This document shows, in pieces, positions 27,321 through 35,064 of a stretch of DNA of 64,000 nucleotides. The notes beneath the pieces are model-generated. The model made no database searches and was not told where the DNA came from. It was given only the letters and a program-made list of their open reading frames with translations. Both the position numbers and the translations under genes were made by a program. Positions within the stretch are counted from its first letter, which is position 1. Each line of letters begins with the position of its first letter. The stretch is from Rothia sp. ZJ932 (GTDB lineage: Bacteria > Actinomycetota > Actinomycetes > Actinomycetales > Micrococcaceae): positions 310,001 to 374,000 of the forward strand of contig NZ_CP070480.1 in NCBI RefSeq assembly GCF_016924835.1, in the 5' to 3' direction.

Positions 27321-27382
27321 CCCCACCACCAACCACACCCCTAACACCACAAGAGAGACCCCAGACACGAAAGAAGAACACC

Positions 27383-28132
27383 GTGAGCACTCAAGCAGAA
27401 CCCGCTACTTTCACTTCCAACCACCACACAACCGCTGCCCTCACCCTAGGCAACGTCACCCTCGAATACCCAGACGGCGTAGACGCCCACGGCAACCCCA
27501 CCAGCGTCCGCGCCCTCGACAACGTCAACTTCACCGCCCACCCCGGCACCTTCACAGCCCTCATCGGCCAGTCTGGCTCCGGCAAATCGTCCCTTCTCTC
27601 TGTCGCATCAGCACTCATCACCCCAACCAGCGGGCAAGTACTGGTAGGCAACACAGACATCTCCCACGCCACCGACGCTGAACTCACCACCCTGCGCCGC
27701 AAAGAAATCGGTATCATCTTTCAACAACCCAACCTCATCGCCTCCCTCACCGCAGAAGAACAGCTCATCCTCGCCGAACACATCCGCGGGGCACGCGGCA
27801 AAGAACTCAAAAATGCTCGCGCTCGCGCTCAAGAACTTCTTGAGCTGGTAGGGCTGAAAAACCAGGGGAGCAGACGTGTTCACCAGCTATCAGGCGGTCA
27901 GCGTCAGCGCGTGAACATCGCCCGAGCACTCATGGGCAACCCCACTCTCTTACTCGCTGATGAACCCACCAGCGCCCTCGACCACGAACGTTCCGTTGCC
28001 ATTGTTGAACTACTGCAAAACGTAACCCGCGAGTTCGGGGTAGCAACCATCATGGTCACCCACGACGTTGAATTCGCAGAAGCCGCTGATACGGTTGCCA
28101 CCATGAATGACGGCAGGTTAAGCCTTCAATAA
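27383..28132 (+). CDS. ABC transporter ATPase, MacB/LolD-like
   Basis: A 249-residue ATPase. Walker A is GQSGSGKSS, the Q-loop region is GIIFQQPNLI, the signature is LSGGQRQRVNIARAL, Walker B with its Glu is LLLADEPTSALD, and the switch His is in MVTHDVEFAE. It pairs with the FtsX-type permease upstream to form an exporter. A GTG start follows AAGAAGAAC. About 40 residues precede the usual start of the fold, so a slightly later start is possible. Confidence 0.92.
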   Translation: MSTQAEPATFTSNHHTTAALTLGNVTLEYPDGVDAHGNPTSVRALDNVNFTAHPGTFTALIGQSGSGKSSLLSVASALITPTSGQVLVGNTDISHATDAELTTLRRKEIGIIFQQPNLIASLTAEEQLILAEHIRGARGKELKNARARAQELLELVGLKNQGSRRVHQLSGGQRQRVNIARALMGNPTLLLADEPTSALDHERSVAIVELLQNVTREFGVATIMVTHDVEFAEAADTVATMNDGRLSLQ

Positions 28133-28242
28133 GTTTCTGCGTCAACTGCTGCGTTCACTGACATCCAGATGAGAAAAGCCCTCTGTTCTACTATGCTTAA
28201 AAGCGGTTTGCACACTTACTGACGAGGTACAGGTTCTTTTCG

Positions 28243-29094
28243 ATGGTCACTTTTCACCGTAATGAGCGCGCAGCGTCACTGCCAGCGCGTCTTTCACGCT
28301 CATGGATGTTCGTTTCAGCCGCAGCCGAAAAAGACAAGATCGCTGCGGCACTAGAATCTGAAGCCGATTCTATTTTGATTGACCTCGAGGACGGTTGCCC
28401 GCCCGAGAAAAAGGATTCAGCTAGAGAACACGTGATTGACCTGCTCAATGGCGGGGTTGAGGCGTGGGTTCGCATTAACAAGTTCGGAACCGACCACTGG
28501 CACAAGGATGTCACCGAGCTACCCAAGGCTAAGGGTCTGCGCGGGGTGATGCTCGCCGAGGTTGAAGAAGCTAGTATGGTGACTCGCACCGCGATGATGA
28601 TGCCTCCAGGCACCCCTATTATTGCTCTGATTGAGTCTGCTATCGGTATTCTCAACGCCGTTGAAATTGCGCGCGCTCCCGGTGTTTTCCGCCTGGCCTT
28701 TGGTATCGGCGACTTCCGCAAAGATACGGGTATCGCAGCTGACCCGCTTTCCTTGGCGTACGTTCGTACCCAACTGGTGCTCGCTTCCCGCGCCGGTGAA
28801 CTACCCGGTCCGATTGATGGTCCATCAGTGGGTAAGCACGGTGCTGAGCTGGTTAAAGACTGCTCAGTGACCTCTGCCGCCGGTATGACTGGTAAGCTCA
28901 CCCTCGACCCCGCCCAAGTAGAAACTATCAACGTTTCGCTGGCACCGAGCGAGGACGAGATCCAGTGGGCGCGCGATTTGCTACAGAAGCAGGAGGGCGA
29001 TTCGATGCCCAAGGATGGTTCTTACCTGCCCCGCCTAGCACGCGCCAAGAAGGTATCGCAGCTGGCAAAGACCTACGGTTTGTGGCGTAGCTAG
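28243..29094 (+). CDS. CitE-like HpcH/HpaI-family lyase
   Basis: A 283-residue TIM-barrel protein of the citrate lyase beta-subunit/malyl-CoA lyase family. LIDLEDGCPPEKKDSARE holds the family acidic and lysine residues, ALIESAIGILNA holds the Mg-binding Glu, and the later FGIGDFRKDTG region helps bind Mg. No CitD or CitF genes lie nearby, so it is one of the free-standing CitE-like enzymes of actinobacteria. These cleave or make hydroxyacyl-CoA thioesters such as citramalyl-CoA or malyl-CoA. Its substrate is unknown. A terminator follows at 29120. Confidence 0.85.
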   Translation: MVTFHRNERAASLPARLSRSWMFVSAAAEKDKIAAALESEADSILIDLEDGCPPEKKDSAREHVIDLLNGGVEAWVRINKFGTDHWHKDVTELPKAKGLRGVMLAEVEEASMVTRTAMMMPPGTPIIALIESAIGILNAVEIARAPGVFRLAFGIGDFRKDTGIAADPLSLAYVRTQLVLASRAGELPGPIDGPSVGKHGAELVKDCSVTSAAGMTGKLTLDPAQVETINVSLAPSEDEIQWARDLLQKQEGDSMPKDGSYLPRLARAKKVSQLAKTYGLWRS

Positions 29095-29119
29095 TCTCTT
29101 TTGAATAACCCAAGATCTG

Positions 29120-29167
29120 AGGACGCGCCCACCAACCCCATATGTACGGGGTGAGTGGGCGCGTCCT
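29120..29167. terminator. Bidirectional hairpin between convergent genes
   Basis: AGGACGCGCCCAC at 29120-29132 pairs perfectly with GTGGGCGCGTCCT at 29155-29167, with an inner ACCCCA/GGGGT pairing. It lies between the CitE-like gene and the small membrane-protein gene. Confidence 0.8.
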
Positions 29168-29203
29168 TGTGCTTATAAGGTGCTGACCTAGGCGCTTACC
29201 GGG

Positions 29204-29434
29204 TTATTCTCCGGTGTGGGAGTCCTGAGAGTACCCGATGAGGTAGGCGATAATCCAGGAGGTCACCAGGGAGATGCAAATGACGGCGAAAAGGGAGCCG
29301 TCGTGGGTGAAGATCCAGCGGAAGAAAAGCCACAGCCCCGTCATGGGAATCAGCACCGTAATAAAGAGGGCAATAAACCACGGCGTAATAGTAGATGGGG
29401 TACCGCGACCGATGCCGAAATAATCTTTGAGCAT
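29204..29434 (-). CDS. Small membrane protein of unknown function
   Basis: A 76-residue protein with two clear hydrophobic helices (about residues 17-38 and 47-65). Between them is RWIFTHDGS, and the C-terminus YSQDSHTGE is hydrophilic. No family is recognised. It is a single gene on the minus strand facing the CitE-like gene across a shared terminator. The frame is well conserved in composition with neighbouring genes, which supports it being real. Confidence 0.65.
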   Translation of the reverse strand: MLKDYFGIGRGTPSTITPWFIALFITVLIPMTGLWLFFRWIFTHDGSLFAVICISLVTSWIIAYLIGYSQDSHTGE

Positions 29435-29475
29435 GCTCTCCAGTGTAAAACAGCTCCCTGTGAGAGAGCAGTTAA

Positions 29476-29550
29476 GTTATCCCCGTGGTTGTTGTTTACG
29501 GTTCTCCGTATTTTAAACGCGGGGAACCATAAACAACCATGGGGGATAAC
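29476..29550. repeat. Long imperfect inverted repeat
   Basis: GTTATCCCC at 29476 begins an arm of about 32 bases that pairs, with a few mismatches, with an arm ending GGGGATAAC at 29550. Inner matches are GTTGTTTACGGTTC and GAACCATAAACAAC. The loop is about 12 bases. No T-run follows on either strand, so it is not a typical terminator. It lies between tRNA-Thr and the small membrane-protein gene. Confidence 0.6.
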
Positions 29551-29611
29551 TCAGTGCTGGTTGAGTACAAAGACAAACGCCCCCACCGAGTGACGGTGAA
29601 GGCGTTGAATA

Positions 29612-29686
29612 TGGAGCCCCCAGTCAGATTCGAACTGACGACCTTTTCTTTACGAGGGAAATGCTCTACCCCTGAGCTATGGAGGC
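29612..29686 (-). tRNA. tRNA-Thr(CGT)
   Basis: On the minus strand the acceptor GCCTCCA pairs with TGGGGGC, followed by discriminator T and an encoded CCA. The D-arm is GCTCAGGGGTAGAGC, the anticodon loop CTCGTAA gives CGT, and the T-arm is GTCAG-TTCGAAT-CTGAC. It reads ACG codons. The last anticodon-stem pair is mismatched. Confidence 0.92.
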
Positions 29687-29752
29687 GAACGCTTGCGCGA
29701 ACGAAGTCACTTTATCAGAAAAGTCTTACCTGCCGCCACCTACCTGGTAGCC

Positions 29753-29781
29753 CGGACGCGACTACTGGCTCCGCGCGTCCG
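29753..29781. repeat. Hairpin built from an inverted GGACGCG pair
   Basis: CGGACGCG at 29753-29760 pairs perfectly with CGCGTCCG at 29774-29781, with a 13-base loop. It sits upstream of the tRNA-Thr start and the DsbA-like gene. Confidence 0.6.
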
Positions 29782-29792
29782 CGCAACCAACC

Positions 29793-29803
29793 GGGGGGGG
29801 GGG
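29793..29803 (+). repeat. Run of eleven G bases
   Basis: A homopolymer of eleven G lies about 155 bases before the start of the DsbA-like lipoprotein gene, within the probable promoter region. Tracts of this length can slip during replication. Confidence 0.8.
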
Positions 29804-29956
29804 AGGCGACACGGTGATGAGTTCAAGTCATATAAACTCAGATACCTCAGGTTGAAAATGTGCAACGATGAGTAAGAGGCAAAATGCCTACCGGCTGCGT
29901 CTGCACAGCACAAAGAAACAGAAGAACCCACGAGAACGAGAAAAGGTAATAGAACC

Positions 29957-30634
29957 ATGAACACTCGCCTAACCCGCAGAACCCTTTTGACAGCTGGCGC
30001 AGCAGTGAGCGCCCTTGCCCTAGCTGCCTGCGGTAAGACTGAAAAAATCGCCACCCCTGAGAGCCCGGCAACCCCCACCGGCGAGGGCGTCTACACGCGC
30101 AGTGCCGACGGCTTTCACCTGAACTCAAAGGTAGAAGCACCCACCGTGGTTCTCTACAGTGATTTCCAGTGCCCCTACTGCGCTAAAGCTGAACCCACCT
30201 ATATGGAAGCGGCGCAGGAACTTAACGGGGTTATGAATGTAACCGTCAAGAACTTCCCCCTGCCTATGCACGCTAATGCTGTGCCCGCCGCGCTCGCCGT
30301 CGAAGCTGCTGAGGCGCAGGGCAAGCACGTTGAGATGGTGCAGCTGGTATTCGAACACCAGGACGAGTGGAAAGATCAGTCTCTTGAAGAAGCCCGCACA
30401 ACCTTTAGGGGTTACGCTGAAGAACTTGGTCTAGACCTTGAAAAGTACACCGCGACCTTTGAAGATAACGCAACCTTGAAGCTGGTTGAAAAAGACTTTG
30501 AGTCAGGACGCGCCGTAGGAGTTTCTGGCACACCTCAGTGGGTGGTCGGTGGCACCGTGGTCGAGAGTGTTGATTCGAGTACGAGTAAAGATGATATGGT
30601 AGCTGCTTTTAAAGAAGCAGCGAATCTGTCATAA
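29957..30634 (+). CDS. Tat-exported DsbA/thioredoxin-fold lipoprotein
   Basis: A 225-residue exported lipoprotein. The N-terminus has a twin-arginine-like start (LTRRTLLT), a hydrophobic core, and the lipobox LALAAC with lipidation at about Cys26. The mature domain is DsbA-like: active site CPYC in YSDFQCPYCAKAEP (about 69-82) and cis-proline loop SGTPQWVVGG near 190. It would act outside the membrane on thiols, forming or shuffling disulfides in exported proteins. A G-run and a hairpin lie upstream, and a long hairpin terminator follows. Confidence 0.9.
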   Translation: MNTRLTRRTLLTAGAAVSALALAACGKTEKIATPESPATPTGEGVYTRSADGFHLNSKVEAPTVVLYSDFQCPYCAKAEPTYMEAAQELNGVMNVTVKNFPLPMHANAVPAALAVEAAEAQGKHVEMVQLVFEHQDEWKDQSLEEARTTFRGYAEELGLDLEKYTATFEDNATLKLVEKDFESGRAVGVSGTPQWVVGGTVVESVDSSTSKDDMVAAFKEAANLS

Positions 30635-30667
30635 AGCCCAATATAAGAATTCACTGTAAAAAGAAGT

Positions 30668-30725
30668 GTTGGGCTGTGCCACGAATGCAGAGGTAAAAGC
30701 CTCTGGTGTTCGCGGCACAGCCCAA
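30668..30725. terminator. Long hairpin after the DsbA-like gene
   Basis: GTTGGGCTGTGCC at 30668-30680 pairs with GGCACAGCCCAAC ending at 30725, with a second inner GCAGAGG/CCTCTGG stem. The total is 58 bases. It follows the lipoprotein gene and also ends the decayed minus-strand gene next to it. Confidence 0.7.
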
Positions 30726-30734
30726 CGTTTGTGG

Positions 30735-31074
30735 TTTTGGGTCTAAAGCAGCACTCCGTGACAGCATCAGCATTGCGGTACACAATGCCAGTACCAGTGC
30801 TCCTGTCATCAAAATAGGCACCGTATGTGGCTGATATTTTCGTGGGTAATACTCACTGATTGACGCTCGTACCTGCTGGTTGCGGTAGCGAAAACCTAGC
30901 CTACAAGCTCAACGATCACTAGGGACGGGACGAGAGCTAGGACGTCAAGCGCAGCTGGACGAGAATGAGCCCGAAAAGCGCCAGGCAGGTGTGTGCCCAC
31001 GAGATCGAGGTGTGTTCGGGCTGTAAATCGGTGTCTTGGTGTAGGGGATCGCGGGAGGTACGGTTAAGTCGCAT
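30735..31074 (-). pseudogene. DUF202-family membrane protein, frameshifted
   Basis: Reading the minus strand from ATG 31074 gives a DUF202-like N-terminus with DTDLQPEHTSISWAHTCLAL (the family reads LQPERT..AW..T). The frame then stops after LILVQLRLTS near 30933. A second frame continues with DVLALVPSLVIVELV. A third continues RYRNQQVRASISEYY followed by the hydrophobic ILMTGALVLALCTAMLML. The three pieces in order make one small three-helix protein of the expected length, so at least two frameshifts separate them. DUF202 proteins have no firm function. Confidence 0.55.
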
Positions 31075-31076
31075 CA

Positions 31077-31260
31077 CTGTTCAGAACCTAGAACGAGAGG
31101 TAGATAGCGGGCGCTGCGAGAGTGCAGACGATGCGACGAGCAGGGGCGTTTCGGGGGTCTGGTTCTGTGCCGTCTTTGAAGAGGGCGCGGGTGAGTCAGT
31201 TGCGTGAGTTGTGGTGCGAATGGGTTCTCTTGGGCGCGTCTTATAGGGCGGGTTTGACGC
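31077..31260 (-). pseudogene. Remnant of a partner DUF202 gene
   Basis: Just upstream of the first DUF202 remnant, the minus strand encodes LFKDGTEPDPR (at 31151-31183), which matches the conserved start of the other DUF202 class (GTEPDPRF..). After that the match is lost and the frame ends in LSF-stop. DUF202 genes often occur as a pair in this order. This appears to be a badly truncated copy; its limits are approximate. Confidence 0.38.
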
Positions 31261-31261
31261 T

Positions 31262-31291
31262 TTGTCATTGGGGTGTGACATCAATTATATA
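31262..31291 (+). promoter_or_regulatory. Promoter of the amidase operon
   Basis: The -35-like TTGTCA (31262-31267) and TATATA (31286-31291) are separated by 18 bases, in an AT-rich stretch about 45 bases ahead of the amidase ATG. The ribosome site GAGGAG follows. Confidence 0.5.
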
Positions 31292-31334
31292 GAATAACAA
31301 AATACCTTATTTTCTCTTTGAGGAGCCGTTTACT

Positions 31335-32144
31335 ATGTCTTTGCGTGTAGCTCTAGCTCAGATTTCTAGTACTCGCGATGTTAGTCGGAATATTGAGCTG
31401 GTGCGGCAGCGGGTTGCTCAGGCTGTTGAGTACGAGGCTGATCTGGTGGTTTTCCCTGAGGCTGCGATGCTGAGTTTTGACGGTGCGCTGCCGGAGCTTA
31501 CCCAGCAGTGGCACCTGAAGTGGGAGGAGGCGCTGCGCGAGATTGCAAGGGAGTACGGTGTGGCTGTAGCTGCCGGTGGCTTCGCTCCGGCGGGGGAGCG
31601 TGTGCGTAATCAATTGTGTTTTGTGACCCCCGAGGGCGAAGAGAGCGTCTACACCAAGATTCACCTCTTTGACGCTTTTGGTTTCGCTGAATCTGACACT
31701 GTTGAGGCGGGTGAAGAGTTGGTGACCGGCAACTGTAAGGGTATTACCGTAGGGTTGAGTGTTTGCTATGACGTGCGTTTTCCCAAGCTTTTTGCTGAGT
31801 ATTCGCGTCAAGGCGCGCAGGTGCAGATTGTCAGCGCGTCCTGGGGTGCAGGAGAAACCAAGGTAGAGCAGTGGCGGGCACTGACTACCGCCCGGGCCCT
31901 TGATTCCAATAGCTTTGTGGTGGCAGTGGGGCAGTCACACCCGATCACCGCTGACCAAGAATTTGACCCTGAGAGCAAGGCGCCGTTGGGAGTGGGGCGC
32001 TCGCGCGTCATTGATCCTTTTGGACGTGAGCTGGTAGAGCTTGGAGAGTCTCCGGCTTTGCGTTTGGTTGAGCTGGATCTTGATGCGGTAGAGAAAGCCA
32101 AAGAAGAGTTACCGGTGCTCGAAAACGCTAAACTCGGTTACTAA
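31335..32144 (+). CDS. Carbon-nitrogen hydrolase (nitrilase superfamily, deaminated-glutathione amidase type)
   Basis: A 269-residue cytosolic amidase with the family triad Glu42 (VVFPEAAM), Lys108 (YTKIHLFD) and Cys144 (SVCYDVRFP). Such enzymes hydrolyse omega-amides, including deaminated glutathione as a repair reaction; others act on simple amides or nitriles. The KIHLFD and CYDVRFP forms fit the Nit1/YafV-like group, but the substrate is not proven. It is the first of three or four rightward genes and is preceded by GAGGAG. Confidence 0.87.
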   Translation: MSLRVALAQISSTRDVSRNIELVRQRVAQAVEYEADLVVFPEAAMLSFDGALPELTQQWHLKWEEALREIAREYGVAVAAGGFAPAGERVRNQLCFVTPEGEESVYTKIHLFDAFGFAESDTVEAGEELVTGNCKGITVGLSVCYDVRFPKLFAEYSRQGAQVQIVSASWGAGETKVEQWRALTTARALDSNSFVVAVGQSHPITADQEFDPESKAPLGVGRSRVIDPFGRELVELGESPALRLVELDLDAVEKAKEELPVLENAKLGY

Positions 32145-32170
32145 GGCTGATTTTTAGGGAGGAGAAGATT

Positions 32171-32491
32171 GTGGGATTTTTTGATGTATTTTCAGGTAAA
32201 GACTCGACCCCACAGAACATTGAGGCGCAGCTGAATGCAACGGTGTCGGGCAAGGTGCAGGGGGTAGGGTTTCGCTGGTGGACTGCTGGTGAAGCGAAGA
32301 ACCTTAAGCTTGTGGGGTATGCCAAGAACCTTGATAACGGCGATGTGGAGGTGGTTGCTCAGGGTGCGCGTGAATCGTGCCAGCAGCTACTGGATGTTTT
32401 GCAATCTGGTGATACTGCCGGTCACGTCGAGTCGGTGACCGCAGATATTTCGCAGCCTACCGGAACCTTTAAGGGTTTTGGTACTTACTAG
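32171..32491 (+). CDS. acyP: Acylphosphatase
   Basis: A 106-residue protein. Its last 85 residues are an acylphosphatase domain with GKVQGVGFRWWT (catalytic Arg35) and GYAKNLDNGDVEV (catalytic Asn53). It hydrolyses acyl phosphates such as carbamoyl or acetyl phosphate. About 18 extra residues precede the domain. A GTG at 32171 follows GGGAGGAGAA, a strong site. It is 26 bases after the amidase gene and probably co-transcribed. Confidence 0.93.
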   Translation: MGFFDVFSGKDSTPQNIEAQLNATVSGKVQGVGFRWWTAGEAKNLKLVGYAKNLDNGDVEVVAQGARESCQQLLDVLQSGDTAGHVESVTADISQPTGTFKGFGTY

Positions 32492-32554
32492 CTTCGATAT
32501 AAATTTCAATTGTTTCTCACCGCATCAGCCGCTTTACCCGAAAGAAAACCTGCC

Positions 32555-33349
32555 ATGAGTTCAAAAAATAAAAGCGTTCAACTTTCGGTATCTGGTCTGA
32601 GCGCCCAGATTCTGCCCGATGGCATGAGCCCTGACGGTTACGTGCTTGAGATTGGGGGTGCGGAGCAGTCGCACGTTGATTTGGGCGATCCGAGCTTCAT
32701 TTTCTACGAGTACCTGCGTCGAATTGGTAACGTCATTGACCTGCTGGCAGCCCCCGGTGATCCGTTGCGGGTGGCACATCTAGGTGCAGGTGCGCTGACC
32801 CTGGTGCGTTACGTTCAAGTAACCCGCCCCGGTTCACCCCAGATTGCTGTGGATATTGAGCGTGAGCTGCCCTCTCTCGTCCTTGACGCTCTGCCCTTAC
32901 CCGCCGGTAGTCGCTGCCAGGTATTAGTAGAGGACGCCCGCGCCGCCCTACCGGCACTCACACCCGCGCTCGGTGCGGCACCGCAGGCTATCATCCTCGA
33001 TATTTTCTCGGGCTGGAGCGCACCCGAACACCTCGCTGATGAGGGATTCTATCGGGAAATGAAAGAGGTTCTCGATGCAGAGGGCGCACTGATTATTAAT
33101 GTCGGCGATGATGCTGGGCTCAGCTTCTTTACAGCCCAAGCGCGATCGCTACTCAACGTTTTTGAACACCTCTGGTGCCTTGCGCCCACTGTCATGCTCG
33201 ACGGCAAACATGCGGGCAACCTTGTACTCGTTGCAAGCCACCACGAGCTAACCGCCGACCTTAAAACCGCGCTCATCGGGCAGGGCCCACACCCGGCGTC
33301 CGCCCTCGACACCTGGCAGGTTCAAGAACTCATAGATGAGCTCAGCTAA
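32555..33349 (+). CDS. Spermidine-synthase-like methyltransferase-fold protein
   Basis: A 264-residue protein with a Rossmann fold like polyamine aminopropyltransferases. The nucleotide loop is AHLGAGALTLVRY (about 70-82), the acidic strand end is IAVDIERELP, and AIILDIFSGWSAPEHL sits at the place of the catalytic Asp loop. Short actinobacterial members of this group often lack full polyamine-synthase function, so no reaction is claimed. ATG 32555 is used, with GAAAGAAAA ahead; the frame from 32510 adds residues unlike the family. Confidence 0.8.
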   Translation: MSSKNKSVQLSVSGLSAQILPDGMSPDGYVLEIGGAEQSHVDLGDPSFIFYEYLRRIGNVIDLLAAPGDPLRVAHLGAGALTLVRYVQVTRPGSPQIAVDIERELPSLVLDALPLPAGSRCQVLVEDARAALPALTPALGAAPQAIILDIFSGWSAPEHLADEGFYREMKEVLDAEGALIINVGDDAGLSFFTAQARSLLNVFEHLWCLAPTVMLDGKHAGNLVLVASHHELTADLKTALIGQGPHPASALDTWQVQELIDELS

Positions 33350-33399
33350 CTGAACCCACTACTTTTACACAGAACTACCCACACCGTGAAGGGGTACCC

Positions 33400-34110
33400 G
33401 TGAAAACCTCAATTTCAACCCTGGCACTCATGAGTCTTCTCGTCCTTAGCAGTTGTGGACAAAGCGCTACAGAAGCTGACACCGCAACAGCGTTGGTGAG
33501 CCCTTCAAAGACTGCGGCAGCGTCATCAACCCCGAGTACATCACCTAGCGGATCAGCCCAAGAAACAGCGCCGTCATCGGGTGGGGAAGCATCAGCCTCT
33601 GCTAGCCGTAAAGCACCCACTATCACCGAGAGAACCCTACCGGCAGGTGCCCCCGCTCAGAATGAGCAGAACGAACAGGGGCAGGGCGACCAGAAAAAGA
33701 AGAATGAAACTGAGAACACCGCTGTTCTTCTGCCGGTGTACACTCTGAGCAACGGGCAAAAAATGGCGACGGCGTTGAGTCCCAGCGGTAACATCGCCTG
33801 CGAAATTTATGTGGATCGCGCCCAGTGTTCGGTACTGTCGCTGAGTGAATCAGCTCCACATGTGCCCGGTCAGGTGGGGGTTCCGGGGTGGTCGTATGCG
33901 GTAAACACCCAGGGTGCAGTTTATGATACCCAGCTTGCCCAGGCACCGCTGGCGACGCTCTCAGATACCCGTGGTCAGGTGTTGCAGTACGGCACCCGCG
34001 CAGGGTGGAGCCAGTTTGAACTGTTGAGCGAAGAAACCGGTATGACTCTGCGCGATACCCGCACCGGTCACGGGGCAACCTTCAACAGGGACGGCATCAC
34101 CACCTTTTAG
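33400..34110 (+). CDS. Secreted lipoprotein of unknown function
   Basis: A 236-residue protein with a lipoprotein signal peptide: a hydrophobic stretch ending VLSSCG, with lipidation at Cys19. A low-complexity Ser/Thr/Ala/Gln linker follows (to about residue 110). The C-terminal globular part has two cysteines (NIACEIYVDRAQCSVLS) that could form a disulfide. No enzyme motif is seen. A GTG at 33400 follows GAAGGGG. It is probably cell-surface anchored. Confidence 0.78.
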   Translation: MKTSISTLALMSLLVLSSCGQSATEADTATALVSPSKTAAASSTPSTSPSGSAQETAPSSGGEASASASRKAPTITERTLPAGAPAQNEQNEQGQGDQKKKNETENTAVLLPVYTLSNGQKMATALSPSGNIACEIYVDRAQCSVLSLSESAPHVPGQVGVPGWSYAVNTQGAVYDTQLAQAPLATLSDTRGQVLQYGTRAGWSQFELLSEETGMTLRDTRTGHGATFNRDGITTF

Positions 34111-34217
34111 AGGGTTCACCTCGTGACGAAATTGTCAGTGCAACCGTCTATAGAAGTAAGCTGATAACGTAGAATTCACATCAAGTGATACAACAAACAA
34201 AGCGAAGGTGTAACACG

Positions 34218-35000
34218 ATGTTCGGCAAAATGTTTGATGCAAAGAGCGCTTTTGATGAGAACGGCCAGCCCAAGCCTGCTGTCACCAAGGTCATTGATAG
34301 CGTGCTGAAGATCCAGCGACCCATGGTGGTTGGCATGGTCAAGAAGCTGCACGAAAAACACCCTAACGAGACTCCCGCTCAGATCGCTGAGCGCCTTGAG
34401 AAGTCATACCTGCGTGATATCACCGTCGGTGGTGGCGCGGTGGGGGCGTCAGCATTCGTGCCCGGCATCGGTACCGTAACTTCTGTTGGTTTTTCCGTTG
34501 TCGCTGTGGCAGGTTACTTGGAACGCACCGCCATCTACATTCAGGCAATGGCTGAATTGCACGGCGTCCAGGTCAATGACCCCGAAGAGGGTCGCATGAT
34601 GGTCATGGCGCTCATGCTCGGTGAAGACGGATCAAACCTCATGAGCTCCATTCTTGCTCAAAGCACCAAAGCCGGTGGTGTCTCTAGCAAGTGGGGCATG
34701 ATGATGGGCAAGAGCAATAACAGCGGTAAGCTCTTCAGCGTTGAAAAGACCATCCGTAACATGTTTATCAAGCGTTTCTTGACCAAGCAGTCCGGCGCTT
34801 TGCTAGGTCGTGCACTGCCCTTCGGCATTGGTGCGGTTGTTGGTGGCGGCGCTAACCTGGCGCTGGGCAAGAAAGTAGTGAGCGAGGTCGAGAACGCTTT
34901 TGGTACTCCTCCTGCGATTTTCCCCGATGAGATTTCAGGACGCGCACCCCGAGTTGCTGAGCCTAAGCAGAATGAAGCGGCAGGCGAGGTCACTGTCTAG
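34218..35000 (+). CDS. EcsC-like protein of unknown function, paralogue of 36389-37411
   Basis: A 260-residue protein with a charged N-terminal third containing HPNETPAQIAERLEKSYLRD. A glycine-rich hydrophobic segment follows (GGGAVGASAFVPGIGTVTS, about 73-91), then a helical core YLERTAIYIQAMAELHGV and a second glycine-rich segment (FGIGAVVGGGANLALG). The C-terminal end has AFGTPPAIFPDEI. The pattern recalls EcsC-type proteins that associate with membranes. The gene across the scar region shares TPAQ.IERL, VGGAxxGA and SPAFFP blocks in the same order, so the two are paralogues. Function unknown. Confidence 0.75.
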   Translation: MFGKMFDAKSAFDENGQPKPAVTKVIDSVLKIQRPMVVGMVKKLHEKHPNETPAQIAERLEKSYLRDITVGGGAVGASAFVPGIGTVTSVGFSVVAVAGYLERTAIYIQAMAELHGVQVNDPEEGRMMVMALMLGEDGSNLMSSILAQSTKAGGVSSKWGMMMGKSNNSGKLFSVEKTIRNMFIKRFLTKQSGALLGRALPFGIGAVVGGGANLALGKKVVSEVENAFGTPPAIFPDEISGRAPRVAEPKQNEAAGEVTV

Positions 35001-35023
35001 TTTCGCCTGCACAAACTGATATG

Positions 35024-35058
35024 CAAAAGCCGGTTTGGTGCATCCAAACCGGCTTTTG
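35024..35058. terminator. Hairpin terminator
   Basis: CAAAAGCCGGTTTGG at 35024-35038 pairs perfectly with CCAAACCGGCTTTTG at 35044-35058, directly after the EcsC-like gene. Confidence 0.85.
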
Positions 35059-35064
35059 TACACC

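Noticed and set aside
28243-29094. Citrate lyase operon
   Set aside because: Only a CitE-like protein is present; no CitD, CitF or ligase genes are adjacent.
29476-29550. Integron attC site
   Set aside because: The long inverted repeat has no convincing RYYYAAC/GTTRRRY core pair and no integrase or cassette array nearby.
29539-29875. Rightward frames across tRNA-Thr and the G-run
   Set aside because: They read through a clear tRNA gene and a homopolymer; no protein-like content.
30965-31207. Rightward 80-codon frame in the 30.7-31.3 kb gap
   Set aside because: Composition is not protein-like and it lies antisense to the DUF202 remnants, which explain the region better.
30668-31290. Structured non-coding RNA such as 6S RNA
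   Set aside because: Apart from the hairpin at 30668-30725, no long-range pairing was found, and the rest is explained by decayed genes.
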